From Lysobacter enzymogenes (lineage in GTDB: Bacteria > Pseudomonadota > Gammaproteobacteria > Xanthomonadales > Xanthomonadaceae), in the NCBI RefSeq assembly GCF_900106525.1, contig NZ_FNOG01000001.1, positions 634,128-698,127 of the forward strand: DNA of 64,000 nucleotides, read 5' to 3'. A program made the translations under genes and the position numbers. Positions 23,493 through 33,628 of the stretch are shown here, in pieces. Positions within the stretch are counted from its first letter, which is position 1; every line of letters begins with the position of its first letter. Under the pieces are notes generated by a model. It was not told the origin of the DNA. It saw only the letters and a list, made by a program, of their open reading frames with translations, and made no database searches.

Positions 23493-23605
23493 TCGGGCCT
23501 GAAGGCCCTCCCACAAAAGCCAACGCCCGCCCGCAACGATGCGATGGCGGGCGAGCGGCGGCTGTAGGAGGGTCTTCGCTGTTGTGGGAGGGCCTTCAGG
23601 CCCGA
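23493..23605. repeat. Perfect 23-bp inverted repeat in the gap before coaE
   Basis: Positions 23,493-23,515 (core GGCCTGAAGGCCCTCCCACA) are the exact reverse complement of 23,583-23,605, with 67 bp between. Each arm holds a smaller palindrome, GGCCTGAAGGCC or GGCCTTCAGGCC. A partial related word, CTGTAGGAGGGTCTTCGC, is at about 23,563-23,580. It lies between convergent genes and can act as a bidirectional hairpin; it resembles REP elements. Confidence 0.75.
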
Positions 23606-23630
23606 CGCCTTTGTGCCAGCCGCTGCGCGC

Positions 23631-24245
23631 TCAACCCGCTGCCGCAGCCATCGCCCGATAGCGCCGATCCAGGGCTTCCACCTGCGCCTGCAGCGCTTCG
23701 AGCGGCCCGTCGTTGACCACGATGTCGTCCGCCACCGCCAGCCGCGCCTCGCGCGTGGCCTGGGCGGCGATCATGCGCGCGGCCAGTTCGGCGTCGATGC
23801 GGTCGCGTTGCATCACCCGCGTCTGTTGCACCTCGGTGGGGACATCGACCACCAGCACCCGGTCCAGCCAGGGATAGGCCTCGCGGCCGCCCTCGGCCAG
23901 CAGCGGGATCGCGGCGATCGCGTAGGCGCCCGGCGCCTGCGCGCATTGCGCCTGCAGCATCGCCCGCACGCGCGGGTGGACGATGGCTTCCAGCCGCTTG
24001 CGCGCGGCCGCGTCGGCGAACACCAGGCGGCGCATCGCCGCTCGGTCCAGGCCGCCGTCGGCGGCGAGTATTTGCGGGCCGAACGTCGCGGCGACTTCGG
24101 CCAAGCCGTCGCTGCCGGGCGCCACCGCGGCGCGCGCGGCCAGATCGGCATCGGCGACGACGATGCCCAGCGCTTCGAAGCGCCGGGTCGCTTCGCTCTT
24201 GCCCGAAGCCACGCCGCCGGTGACGCCGACGCAGAAGCCGGCCAT
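23631..24245 (-). CDS. coaE: Dephospho-CoA kinase
   Basis: 204 aa. Last enzyme of coenzyme A synthesis, phosphorylating the ribose 3'-OH of dephospho-CoA. P-loop VGVTGGVASGKSEA at about residues 6-19, then the family's DADLAARA and the lid segment with VMQRDRIDAELAARMIAAQ. The frame is open upstream, but the ATG at 24,245 shares its first base with the pilD stop (TGATG), so it is translated with the pil genes, a frequent arrangement in gammaproteobacteria. Confidence 0.95.
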   Translation of the reverse strand: MAGFCVGVTGGVASGKSEATRRFEALGIVVADADLAARAAVAPGSDGLAEVAATFGPQILAADGGLDRAAMRRLVFADAAARKRLEAIVHPRVRAMLQAQCAQAPGAYAIAAIPLLAEGGREAYPWLDRVLVVDVPTEVQQTRVMQRDRIDAELAARMIAAQATREARLAVADDIVVNDGPLEALQAQVEALDRRYRAMAAAAG

Positions 24246-25132
24246 CAGCCCAGTCCGGAGTAGGACAGGTAGGCCTGCAGCAGGCTTTCGCCCCAGAAGA
24301 ACACGATCCAGCCGGCGATGGCCAGATAGGGCCCGAACGGAATCGGGATGCCCATGTCGCGGCCCTTGATCGCGAGCCAGATCGAGCCGATCACCGCGCC
24401 GACCAGGGACGACATCAGGATGACCGGCAGCACGCCCTTGAGCCCGACCCAGGCGCCGATCGCGGCGAGCAGCTTGAAGTCGCCGCCGCCCATGCCGTCG
24501 CGCGGGTCTTTGACCCGTTTGACCACTACCTGGTACTGCCGGTAGATCCAGTTCAACAGCCACAGGCTGCCGTAGCCGGCGATCGCGCCGAGCACGGCCG
24601 GCTTGACCGGGAAATACAGGTTGTCGCTGGCGGCGATGATGCCCAGCCACATCAAGGGCAGGGTGAGCTTGTCGGGCAGGTACTGCGTGCGCAGGTCGAT
24701 GCCCGACAGGATGATCAGGAAGCTGGTGAACACCATCGCCCCGAAGCCCTGCCAGCCGAAGCCGAAGCGGGCGACGCAGGCGAGGATCAGCAGCATCGTC
24801 AGCAGCTCGACCGCCGGGTACTGCATCGAGATCGGGGTCTTGCAGTAACGGCAGCGCCCGCGCAGCGCGAGGTAGCTGAACAGCGGAATGTTCTCGAACC
24901 AGGCAAGCTGGTGCTTGCAGTGCGGGCAGTGCGAACGCTCGACCACGATGCCGGGCGGCGGCGGGTCGTAGACCTCCGGCAGCTCCAGGGCCTCGCGCGA
25001 ATCCTTCTTCCACTCCCACTCCAGCCGCTTGGGCAGGCGCAGGATGACCACGTTGTAGAAACTGCCGAGCAGCAGCCCGAAACCGGCCGCGAGCGGGTAC
25101 CCGAGGCCGGGGTTCTGATCTAGGAATGCCAT
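24245..25132 (-). CDS. pilD: Prepilin peptidase / N-methyltransferase PilD
   Basis: 295 aa polytopic inner membrane aspartyl protease that cleaves the leader of prepilins after Gly and methylates the new N-terminal Phe. The cytoplasmic zinc loop has two CxxC pairs (CPHC ... CRYC) and the second catalytic aspartate lies in GGGDFKLLAAIGAW; the first is in SGIDLRTQYLPDKLTLP. It is the natural processing enzyme for the three pilins at 42.4-44.7 kb. Confidence 0.95.
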   Translation of the reverse strand: MAFLDQNPGLGYPLAAGFGLLLGSFYNVVILRLPKRLEWEWKKDSREALELPEVYDPPPPGIVVERSHCPHCKHQLAWFENIPLFSYLALRGRCRYCKTPISMQYPAVELLTMLLILACVARFGFGWQGFGAMVFTSFLIILSGIDLRTQYLPDKLTLPLMWLGIIAASDNLYFPVKPAVLGAIAGYGSLWLLNWIYRQYQVVVKRVKDPRDGMGGGDFKLLAAIGAWVGLKGVLPVILMSSLVGAVIGSIWLAIKGRDMGIPIPFGPYLAIAGWIVFFWGESLLQAYLSYSGLG

Positions 25133-25151
25133 GCGGTGAGGATATCGCCGA

Positions 25152-26420
25152 TCAGATCGTCGCTGCCAGCTTGAAGATCGGCAGGTACATCGCCACCACC
25201 ATGCCGCCGACGATGACGCCCAGGATGATCATGATCAGCGGTTCCAGCAGGCTCGACAGCGCGTCGACGGCGTTGTTGACCTCCTGCTCGTAGAACTCGG
25301 CGACCTTGACCAGCATGGTGTCGAGCGCGCCGGCCTCTTCGCCGATCGCGGTCATCTGGATCACCATGTGCGGGAACAGGTTGACCTGCTTCATCGCCAT
25401 GTTGACCTGGTAGCCGACCGAGACGTCGTCGCGGATGCGATAGACCGCTTTTTCGTAGACCACGTTGCCGGTGGCGCCGGCGACGGTGTCCAGCGCTTCC
25501 ACCAGCGGCACGCCGGCGCGGAAGGTCACCGCCAGGGTGCGGGCGAAGCGCGCGACCGCGGCGTTGTGCAGAATCTGCCCGACCACCGGGATCTTCAGCA
25601 TCGCCCGGTCGAGGAAATGGGCGAAGGCCGGGGATCGGTTCTTGGCCATGATGAAGGCCACCACCGCGCCGACCAGCATCAGCAGTATCGCCCACCACCA
25701 CTGGATCATGAAGTCGCTCATGCCGATGACCATCAGCGTGAACGCCGGCAGGTCGGCGCCGAAGCTCTTGAACGTGGCCTGGAACTGCGGCACCACGAAG
25801 ATCAGCAGGATCGCGCTGACCAGGATCGCCACCGCGACCACCGTGGCCGGGTAGAACAGCGCCTTCTTGATCTTGCCCTTCAAGGTTTCGATGTTTTCCT
25901 TGTAGGTCGCGACCGTGTCGAGCACGGTTTCCAGCACACCGGCCGATTCGCCGGCCTTGACCAGGTTGCGGTAGAGCTCGTCGAACTGGACCGGGTGCTT
26001 GCTCATTGCCTCGTACAGCGACAGACCGCTTTCCAGGTCCGCGCGGATGGCGTTGAGCAGCTTCCTCATGCGCGGGTTCTTGTGGCCCTCGCCGATGATC
26101 TCCAGCGAGGTCACGATCGGCACGCCCGACTTCATCATCGTGGCGATCTGGCGGCTGAAGATGGCGATGTCGCCGGGGGTGATGCGCTTGCCGGAGGCGC
26201 CGAACAGCGGCTTGCCCTTGGGCTTCACCACATTGGGCGTGATGCCCTGGCGGCGCAGCTCGGCGCGCAGCAGGTGGGCGTTCTTGGCCGCCTGCTCGCC
26301 CTTCATCTTGATGCCGCGCTTGTCGGTGCCCTGCCAGACGAACATTTCCAGGGGATTTTCGCGACGGACCGGGGGGGCGGTCTTGGTGGCGGCGCGAGTG
26401 GCGGATCGGGTCGCGGACAT
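25152..26420 (-). CDS. pilC: Type IV pilus inner membrane platform protein PilC
   Basis: 422 aa with two T2SSF domains (about residues 85-205 and 285-410) and three or four membrane helices, ending with LLEPLIMIILGVIVGGMVVAMYLPIF. It couples the PilB and PilT motors to pilus growth and retraction. It starts 3 bp after the pilB stop, and pilD follows 19 bp later, so the three form one transcription unit. Confidence 0.96.
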   Translation of the reverse strand: MSATRSATRAATKTAPPVRRENPLEMFVWQGTDKRGIKMKGEQAAKNAHLLRAELRRQGITPNVVKPKGKPLFGASGKRITPGDIAIFSRQIATMMKSGVPIVTSLEIIGEGHKNPRMRKLLNAIRADLESGLSLYEAMSKHPVQFDELYRNLVKAGESAGVLETVLDTVATYKENIETLKGKIKKALFYPATVVAVAILVSAILLIFVVPQFQATFKSFGADLPAFTLMVIGMSDFMIQWWWAILLMLVGAVVAFIMAKNRSPAFAHFLDRAMLKIPVVGQILHNAAVARFARTLAVTFRAGVPLVEALDTVAGATGNVVYEKAVYRIRDDVSVGYQVNMAMKQVNLFPHMVIQMTAIGEEAGALDTMLVKVAEFYEQEVNNAVDALSSLLEPLIMIILGVIVGGMVVAMYLPIFKLAATI

Positions 26421-26423
26421 GGG

Positions 26424-28151
<1,728 letters not shown>

Positions 28152-28285
28152 CTCAGCCCTCAGTTTTCCCCACCCTGACTTTACCGCAATCTCAGGTCGT
28201 GGCGAGCGGAACGGCGTCGCTATTCTGCGGTCGGCCCATGTCGGGTCCAACCGGGACAAGGTATCCTCCGCCACGGGGAGGTGGC

Positions 28286-29254
28286 ATGTCTATTTCTATC
28301 GTTTTGCCGGCCAAGAACGAGTCGGAGGGGCTACGCCGTACCTTGCCGGCGCTGCGTGCGGCGCTGCCGGACGCGGAAATCATCGTGGTGGACGACGGTT
28401 CGACCGACGACACCACCCAAGTCGCTGCCGGGCTCGGCGCCAAGGTGCTGCGCTCGCCGTATTCGATGGGCAACGGCGCGGCGATCAAGCGCGGCGCGCG
28501 CGCCGCGCGCGGCGAGGTGATCGTGTTCATGGACGCCGACGGCCAGCACGACCCGGCCCATATCCAACTGTTGCTGGCCGAGCTCGACCGCGGCTACGAC
28601 ATGGCCGTGGGCGCGCGCAACGCCAGCGGCCAGGCCAGCGTCGGCCGCGGCGCCGCCAACGCGCTGTACAACCGGCTGGCCAGCTGGATGACCGGACACA
28701 AGGTCCAGGACCTGACCTCGGGCTTCCGCGCGGTGCGCGCGGGCAAGTTCCGCGAGTTCCTGCATTTGTTGCCGAACGGTTTCAGCTATCCGACCACCAG
28801 CACGATGGCGTTCTTCCGCAGCGCCTACCCGGTGACCTACGTGCCCATCGACGTGGCCAAGCGGGTCGGCACGCAGAGCCACATCCGTCCGCTGCGCGAC
28901 GGCGTGCGCTTCTTGCTGATCATCTTCAAGATCGCCACGCTGTATTCGCCGTTGAAGCTGTTCGCGCCGACCGCGGTGACCTTCGCCCTGCTGGGCCTGG
29001 GCCACTACGCCTGGACTTTCGCCACCCAGGGCCGCTTCACCAACATGAGCGCGCTGATGCTGAGCGCGGCGGTGATCGTGTTCCTGATCGGTCTGGTGTC
29101 GGAGCAGATCACCGGTCTGACCTATCTGCACGGGCGCGACGCGGCGTCCGGTCCCAGCGAGGACGAGCCGGCCGGGAGCGATCCTCTCAAGGCCGCACCT
29201 CTCAAGAACGATGCCCTCAGGAGCGACGCTCTCGGGAGCGGCGAATGGCAGTAG
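28286..29254 (+). CDS. Polyprenyl-phosphate-type family 2 glycosyltransferase
   Basis: 322 aa. The GT2 domain opens with ISIVLPAKNESEGL, has VVDDGSTDDT and the metal-binding MDADGQHDP, and resembles DPM1/DPG synthases that charge polyprenyl phosphate with a sugar. Two membrane helices follow (about residues 228-282). The tail carries four imperfect 5-residue repeats (SDPLK-APPLK-like, encoded by 15-bp units at 29,177-29,236). ATG 28,286 has a strong ribosome site (GGGGAGG). First gene of a ten-gene plus-strand run; substrate sugar unknown. Confidence 0.8.
   Translation: MSISIVLPAKNESEGLRRTLPALRAALPDAEIIVVDDGSTDDTTQVAAGLGAKVLRSPYSMGNGAAIKRGARAARGEVIVFMDADGQHDPAHIQLLLAELDRGYDMAVGARNASGQASVGRGAANALYNRLASWMTGHKVQDLTSGFRAVRAGKFREFLHLLPNGFSYPTTSTMAFFRSAYPVTYVPIDVAKRVGTQSHIRPLRDGVRFLLIIFKIATLYSPLKLFAPTAVTFALLGLGHYAWTFATQGRFTNMSALMLSAAVIVFLIGLVSEQITGLTYLHGRDAASGPSEDEPAGSDPLKAAPLKNDALRSDALGSGEWQ
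29177..29236 (+). repeat. Four degenerate 15-bp repeats in the GT2 gene tail
   Basis: Four consecutive in-frame 15-bp units (29,177-29,191; 29,192-29,206; 29,207-29,221; 29,222-29,236) share a CTCAAG or CTCNGG end and encode SDPLK, AAPLK, NDALR and SDALG. The array lies in the last 25 codons of the glycosyltransferase gene, just before the next start codon. Confidence 0.6.
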
Positions 29255-29946
29255 CCGATGGTCGCGGCGGGCTGCGTGCCCGCTTCCGTGGCTATTCGGG
29301 CGCGCGTCCGGACGTGGTGCGCTTGCTCCCGCCCGAAACCAGGCGGGTGCTGGACGTAGGCTGCGGTGCCGGCATGAGCGCTGCGCTGATCCGCGAGCGC
29401 TGTCCGCAAGTGCGCGTGGTCGGCGTGGAGCCGTCGCCGGAATTGGCCGAGCACGCGCGCGGCCAGCTGGACGAAGTGCTGCAAGGCCGCATCGACGATC
29501 CCGAGACGATACGCGCGCTGGCCGCGCAAGCGCCGTTCGACGCGATCGTCTGCGCCGACGTGCTCGAGCACGTGGCCGAGCCGCTGCCGGTGCTGCAGGC
29601 CCTGGTCGGGCGTCTGGCCGAAGGCGGTTGCGTGATCACCAGCCTGCCCAACGTTCGTCATCTTTCCACTTTCATTGCGCTCGGATTGCTCGGCACCTGG
29701 CCGGCGCGCGAACGCGGCATCCACGACCGCACCCACCTGCGCTTCTTCGCCCGCCGCGACATCCTGCGATTGGGCGCGCAGGCCGGGCTCAGCGCGCGCG
29801 CCGAACGCCGCAACGTGCGCCTGATCGAATCCAAGGCCTGGAGCCTGGTGCCGGCCAAATTGCTGGATTTCTGGCCGTTCCGCGGCTTCGTGACCTTCCA
29901 GTACCTGCACCGCTGGGTGCGGGCCGACCGCGGTCATGGCGGTTGA
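29245..29946 (+). CDS. Class I SAM-dependent methyltransferase
   Basis: 233 aa. Rossmann methyltransferase motif I is VLDVGCGAGMSAALI (about residues 35-49), followed by VVGVEPSPELAEHA and FDAIVCADVLEHVAEPLPVL. C-terminal features (RGIHDRTHLRFFARRDILRL) are typical of glycan-cluster methyltransferases of the Methyltransf_11/23 group. It overlaps the GT2 gene by 10 nt and the next gene by 11 nt. Probably methylates a sugar or sugar-lipid made by this cluster; acceptor unknown. Confidence 0.75.
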   Translation: MAVADGRGGLRARFRGYSGARPDVVRLLPPETRRVLDVGCGAGMSAALIRERCPQVRVVGVEPSPELAEHARGQLDEVLQGRIDDPETIRALAAQAPFDAIVCADVLEHVAEPLPVLQALVGRLAEGGCVITSLPNVRHLSTFIALGLLGTWPARERGIHDRTHLRFFARRDILRLGAQAGLSARAERRNVRLIESKAWSLVPAKLLDFWPFRGFVTFQYLHRWVRADRGHGG

Positions 29947-30796
29947 TGCGCGCAAGGCCTGGCGGCTGGGCCTCGGATACGCCCTGGCCGTAGCGGCGCT
30001 GCTGTTCGCGGCGCGCTACCTGGGCGTGCAGGGGCCGCAGTTCTGGCAGGCGCTGCAGGCGATCGCGCCGGAACGCTTGGCGCTGGCCTTCGTACTGTTC
30101 GCGGCCTCTCTGGCGATCAACGCCGGCGCGTTCGCGCTCGCCAACCGGGCCTTCGCCGCGCCGGCGCGCGGCGGGTTACTGGCCGGAGTGTGGCTGGCGA
30201 CGTTGTTGGCGAAGTACGTGCCGATCGGGGTCGGGCACGTCTTGGGGCGCGGCCTGTCGCTGGCGCGCTTCGGCGTGCCTGCGCGCACGAGCGTGATCGT
30301 CGGCGTGCTCGAACAGGGCTTCTCGCTGGCGCTTTGCGCGGGCATCGCGGCGGCGGCGTATGCGCTCGACCGCGGTTTCGGCCTGGGGTTGTGGGTCGCG
30401 GCGGCGGTGGCGGCCGCGCTGGCGCTGGCCGCGGCGCTGTGGGCGCTGCGCGCGCGCACGCCGGTGCGGGCCGCGCCGCTGGCAGCGTCGCTGGCGGGCT
30501 ATGCCTTGGCGATGGCGCCGTATGCAGGCGCCTATCTGGTGCTGGTCGCGCCGGCCGATGCGCTGAAGTTCGTGCAGGCCTTGTTCGCCGGCACCGTCGC
30601 CGGGGTGTTGGCGATCCTGGCGCCGGGCGGGTTGGGCGTGCGCGAATCGGTGGTCGCCTCGATGTCCGGCGCGGCCGCGGCGAGCGCGGTGCTGGCCGGA
30701 ACGGTCGCGGCGCGGGCGCTGATCCTGGCCAGCGAGTGCGCCGGAACGCTGGCCGGACGGATCTTGATGCGCCGCGCGCAGCAGGGCGGGGCATGA
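29936..30796 (+). CDS. LPG-synthase-TM/YbhN-like integral membrane protein, possible lipid-sugar flippase
   Basis: 286 aa with seven or eight membrane helices and few charged residues. KYVPIGVGHVLGR and the late PGGLGVRES motif (about residues 228-236) match the UPF0104 / lysylphosphatidylglycerol synthase TM region family. Members next to glycosyltransferases are often thought to move lipid-linked sugars, but function here is inference. Coupled to both neighbours by overlaps. Confidence 0.65.
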   Translation: MAVDARKAWRLGLGYALAVAALLFAARYLGVQGPQFWQALQAIAPERLALAFVLFAASLAINAGAFALANRAFAAPARGGLLAGVWLATLLAKYVPIGVGHVLGRGLSLARFGVPARTSVIVGVLEQGFSLALCAGIAAAAYALDRGFGLGLWVAAAVAAALALAAALWALRARTPVRAAPLAASLAGYALAMAPYAGAYLVLVAPADALKFVQALFAGTVAGVLAILAPGGLGVRESVVASMSGAAAASAVLAGTVAARALILASECAGTLAGRILMRRAQQGGA

Positions 30797-31965
30797 GCGC
30801 GCCGACCCTGATCGTCGCTGGATTGCGCGCCTCGGGTTCGGGCTATCCCAATGCCGAACAGACCTTGCTGCAGTTGCAAGCGCACGATGTCGCGCGACTG
30901 CGCGACCTGGGCAAGCCGCTGCCGCCGCAGCTGCATCTGTGGAAGCTGCGCGGGCTGTCGCCGCTGCGGCAGCTGTGGACGTTGGCGCGCCTGGGACTGG
31001 GCAATCTGCTCAGCCTGCTGCGCGTGCTGCTCGCCGCGCGCGGCCGCGCGGTGCCGGTGTACGTGCCGTATCCGAGCCTGTTCTTCATGTGGCTGGCGTC
31101 CTGGCTGCCGGCGCGGCTGCGCCCGCGCTGCATCGTCGATGCCTACATCTCGATCTGGGATTCGATGTTCCGCGACCGCGCGCGCGGCGGCGATTCGGCC
31201 GCTTCGCGCCGGGTCCGGCGGATCGAGGCGCGGGCGCTGCGTGCGGCGGCGGTGGTGCTGGTGGACACCGAAGCCAACCGGCAGGCGATGATCGACGACT
31301 TCGGCCTGGACCCGCAGCGAGTGCGCTCGCTGCCGCTGGCGATCGACAGCGACGCGTTCCTGGCGATCGACGATGCCGCGGCGCGCGGCGACGGCCCGCT
31401 GCGGGTCTTGTTCGTCGGCACCCTGATCCCGCTGCACGGCGTGCCGGCGATCGTCGATGCGGTGCGGCGGCTGTCGGCCGATCCGGCACAGCGCGGGCGG
31501 TTCGCGTTCCGCTTCGTCGGCGACGGCCAGCTCGGCCCGGCGCTGGAGGCGTTCATCGCCGAACAGGCCGCCGCCGGCGGCGACGGCGCGCGGATCGACT
31601 GGGTGCGCGACTGGCAGCCGCTCAGCGCGCTGGCGCAGGAAATCGCCGCCGCCGATATCTGCCTGGGCGTGTTCGGCGGCGACGGCAAGGCGGCGCGGGT
31701 GCTGCCGTTCAAGCTGTACATGTACCTCGCCGCCGGGCGCGCGGTGGTCAGCCAGGCGAAGTCGTCGCTGCCGCAGGGCGCGCCGCCGCCGCCGCTGATC
31801 GCGGTGGCGTCGGCCGACGGCGCCGAACTGGCGCGCGCGCTGGCGGCCTTGGCCGACGACCCCGCGCGCCGCGTCGCGCTGGGCCGGCAGGCGCGGGAGT
31901 ATTTCCACGCGCATCTGGCGCCGGCCCGGCTGATGGCGTTGTGGCGCGGGCTGCTGGCGCCGTAG
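30793..31965 (+). CDS. Family 4 glycosyltransferase
   Basis: 390 aa, two Rossmann-like lobes (GT-B). The C-terminal lobe shows VLFVGTLIPLHGVPAIVDAV, FRFVGDGQLG and, in place of the usual E-x7-E, KAARVLPFKLYMYLAAGRAVV. The N-terminal lobe has PVYVPYPSLFFMWLASW, a membrane-associated acceptor-side segment. Donor and acceptor are not predictable. ATG overlaps the preceding stop. A 184-bp gap separates it from the UbiA gene. Confidence 0.75.
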   Translation: MSAPTLIVAGLRASGSGYPNAEQTLLQLQAHDVARLRDLGKPLPPQLHLWKLRGLSPLRQLWTLARLGLGNLLSLLRVLLAARGRAVPVYVPYPSLFFMWLASWLPARLRPRCIVDAYISIWDSMFRDRARGGDSAASRRVRRIEARALRAAAVVLVDTEANRQAMIDDFGLDPQRVRSLPLAIDSDAFLAIDDAAARGDGPLRVLFVGTLIPLHGVPAIVDAVRRLSADPAQRGRFAFRFVGDGQLGPALEAFIAEQAAAGGDGARIDWVRDWQPLSALAQEIAAADICLGVFGGDGKAARVLPFKLYMYLAAGRAVVSQAKSSLPQGAPPPPLIAVASADGAELARALAALADDPARRVALGRQAREYFHAHLAPARLMALWRGLLAP

Positions 31966-32149
31966 CGGGCGCCGGGGCGTGCGCGGTTTCATGGGAAAAT
32001 AGCCGGCGCACCGGGCCAGGGGGACGGCCTGGAGCGGACGTTGGGGCGCGCGGCGACGCGGCCCGCGCAGCCGGCGACGGCGCGGCTTCGGCCGCGATCG
32101 AGACTATGTGCGAGCGGCTCGCGCGACGAGCCTTGCGACGACCCGACCG
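31966..32149 (+). other. Gap between the two halves of the island
   Basis: 184 bp, GC-rich, no gene of its own. The downstream frame is open from GTG 32,108, so part of it may be coding. CATGGGAAAATAGCC near 32,000 is the only AT-rich spot and might include a -10 element; not resolved. Confidence 0.3.
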
Positions 32150-33628
32150 ATGCAGGATCTTCGAGTGCAGGATCTTCGAGCCCAAATGCCAGCCACGCCT
32201 CCAAACGAGCTCGACGACGGCGTCGCCTTGTGCGTCGACCTCGACGGCACGCTGCTCAAGTCCGATCTGCTGTACGAATCGGCGCTGGCCCTGCTCGGGC
32301 GCAAACCCTGGCTGCTGTTCCTGCTGCCGCTGTGGCTGCTGCGCGGCAAGGCCGCGCTCAAGCGCGAGATCGCCGAGCGGGTCGAACTCGATGCCGCGCG
32401 CCTGCCTTACGACGAGCGGGTGATCCAGGCGCTGCGCGACACCCGGGCGCGGCCGCGCGTGCTGTGCACCGCCAGCGACGCCAAGTTCGCCGATCAAGTG
32501 GCCGCGCATCTGGGTTTGTTCGAATTGGTGCTGGCCAGCGCGGACGGGGTGAATCTGTCCGGCGAAAGCAAGGCGCGCCGGTTGGTGGAGCGCTTCGGCG
32601 AACGCGGCTTCGACTACATGGGCAACGCCAGCGCCGATTTGCCGGTGTGGTCGCGCGCGCGCCTGGCCTGGGTGGTCAACGCGCCGGCGGGGCTGCGCGC
32701 GCGCGCAGCGCGCGCGGCGCAGGTCGCGCGCGAACTGCCACCGGCCGGCGGCGGCGCGCGCGCGTGGATCAAGGCCTTGCGCCTGCACCAATGGCTGAAG
32801 AACCTGCTGGTGTTCCTGCCGTTGCTGGCTTCGCACCGTTTCCTCGACGCCCAGGCCATCGTCGCCGCGCTGCTGGCTTTCGCCGCTTTCAGCCTGAGCG
32901 CGTCGGGCGTGTATCTGCTCAACGACCTGCTCGACCTCGACGCCGACCGCCAGCATCCGCGCAAGCGCCTGCGGCCGTTCGCATCGGGCACGTTGCCGCT
33001 GCTGCACGGCTTGTTCGCCGCACCGTTGCTGGCCGCGATCGGCTTGGCTCTGGGTCTGGTCGTGGGGCCGCTGTTCGCTTGCGTGCTGGCCGGCTACTAC
33101 GCGATGACCCTGGCCTATTCGCTGCGGCTCAAGCGCGTGGTGATGGTCGATGTGATCGCCTTGGCCGGGCTCTACACCGTGCGCATCATCGGCGGCGCGG
33201 TCGCCATCGGCGCGACCTTGTCGTTCTGGCTGCTGGCGTTCTCGATGTTCCTGTTCCTCAGCCTGGCCATGCTCAAGCGCTACACCGAGCTCATGCTGGT
33301 CCTGGGCAACGGCCGCAGCCAGGCCAACGGCCGCGGCTACGCGGTCGACGACCTGCCGCTGATCCAGTCGCTGGGCAGCGCCGCGGGTTACCTCGCGGTG
33401 CTGGTGTTCGCGCTGTACATCAACAGCCCGGAGAGCCTGGCGCTGTACGCGCGGCCGCAGGTGCTGTGGTTGATCTGCCCGTTGTTGCTCTATTGGGTCA
33501 GCCATCTGTGGATCACCTCGCATCGCGGCCGCATGGACGACGATCCGGTGGTGTTCGCCGCGACCGACCGCGCCAGCCAGGTCGTGATCGGCCTGAGCGG
33601 CCTGCTGGTGCTGGGCGCGATCGGATGA
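32150..33628 (+). CDS. HAD-UbiA fusion: polyprenyl-phosphate phosphoribosyltransferase-like
   Basis: 492 aa. Residues about 25-190 are a HAD-superfamily hydrolase (CVDLDGTLLKSD, then FDYMGNASADLPVW). Residues about 200-490 are a UbiA-type prenyltransferase of about eight helices with NDLLDLDADRQHPRKRLRP, the NDxxDxxxD prenyl-diphosphate-type site. The closest known role is mycobacterial Rv3806c, which makes decaprenyl-phosphoryl-5-phosphoribose; the HAD part could then remove the 5-phosphate (inference). Starts at 32,150 or 32,186 (or GTG 32,108) are possible. Stop overlaps the DprE1-like gene. Confidence 0.75.
   Translation: MQDLRVQDLRAQMPATPPNELDDGVALCVDLDGTLLKSDLLYESALALLGRKPWLLFLLPLWLLRGKAALKREIAERVELDAARLPYDERVIQALRDTRARPRVLCTASDAKFADQVAAHLGLFELVLASADGVNLSGESKARRLVERFGERGFDYMGNASADLPVWSRARLAWVVNAPAGLRARAARAAQVARELPPAGGGARAWIKALRLHQWLKNLLVFLPLLASHRFLDAQAIVAALLAFAAFSLSASGVYLLNDLLDLDADRQHPRKRLRPFASGTLPLLHGLFAAPLLAAIGLALGLVVGPLFACVLAGYYAMTLAYSLRLKRVVMVDVIALAGLYTVRIIGGAVAIGATLSFWLLAFSMFLFLSLAMLKRYTELMLVLGNGRSQANGRGYAVDDLPLIQSLGSAAGYLAVLVFALYINSPESLALYARPQVLWLICPLLLYWVSHLWITSHRGRMDDDPVVFAATDRASQVVIGLSGLLVLGAIG
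32151..32180 (+). repeat. Perfect 15-bp tandem duplication at the HAD-UbiA N-terminus
   Basis: TGCAGGATCTTCGAG occurs twice in direct succession (32,151-32,165 and 32,166-32,180), encoding QDLR twice. It lies between two possible start codons (32,150 and 32,186), so a change in copy number would stay in frame. Confidence 0.7.
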
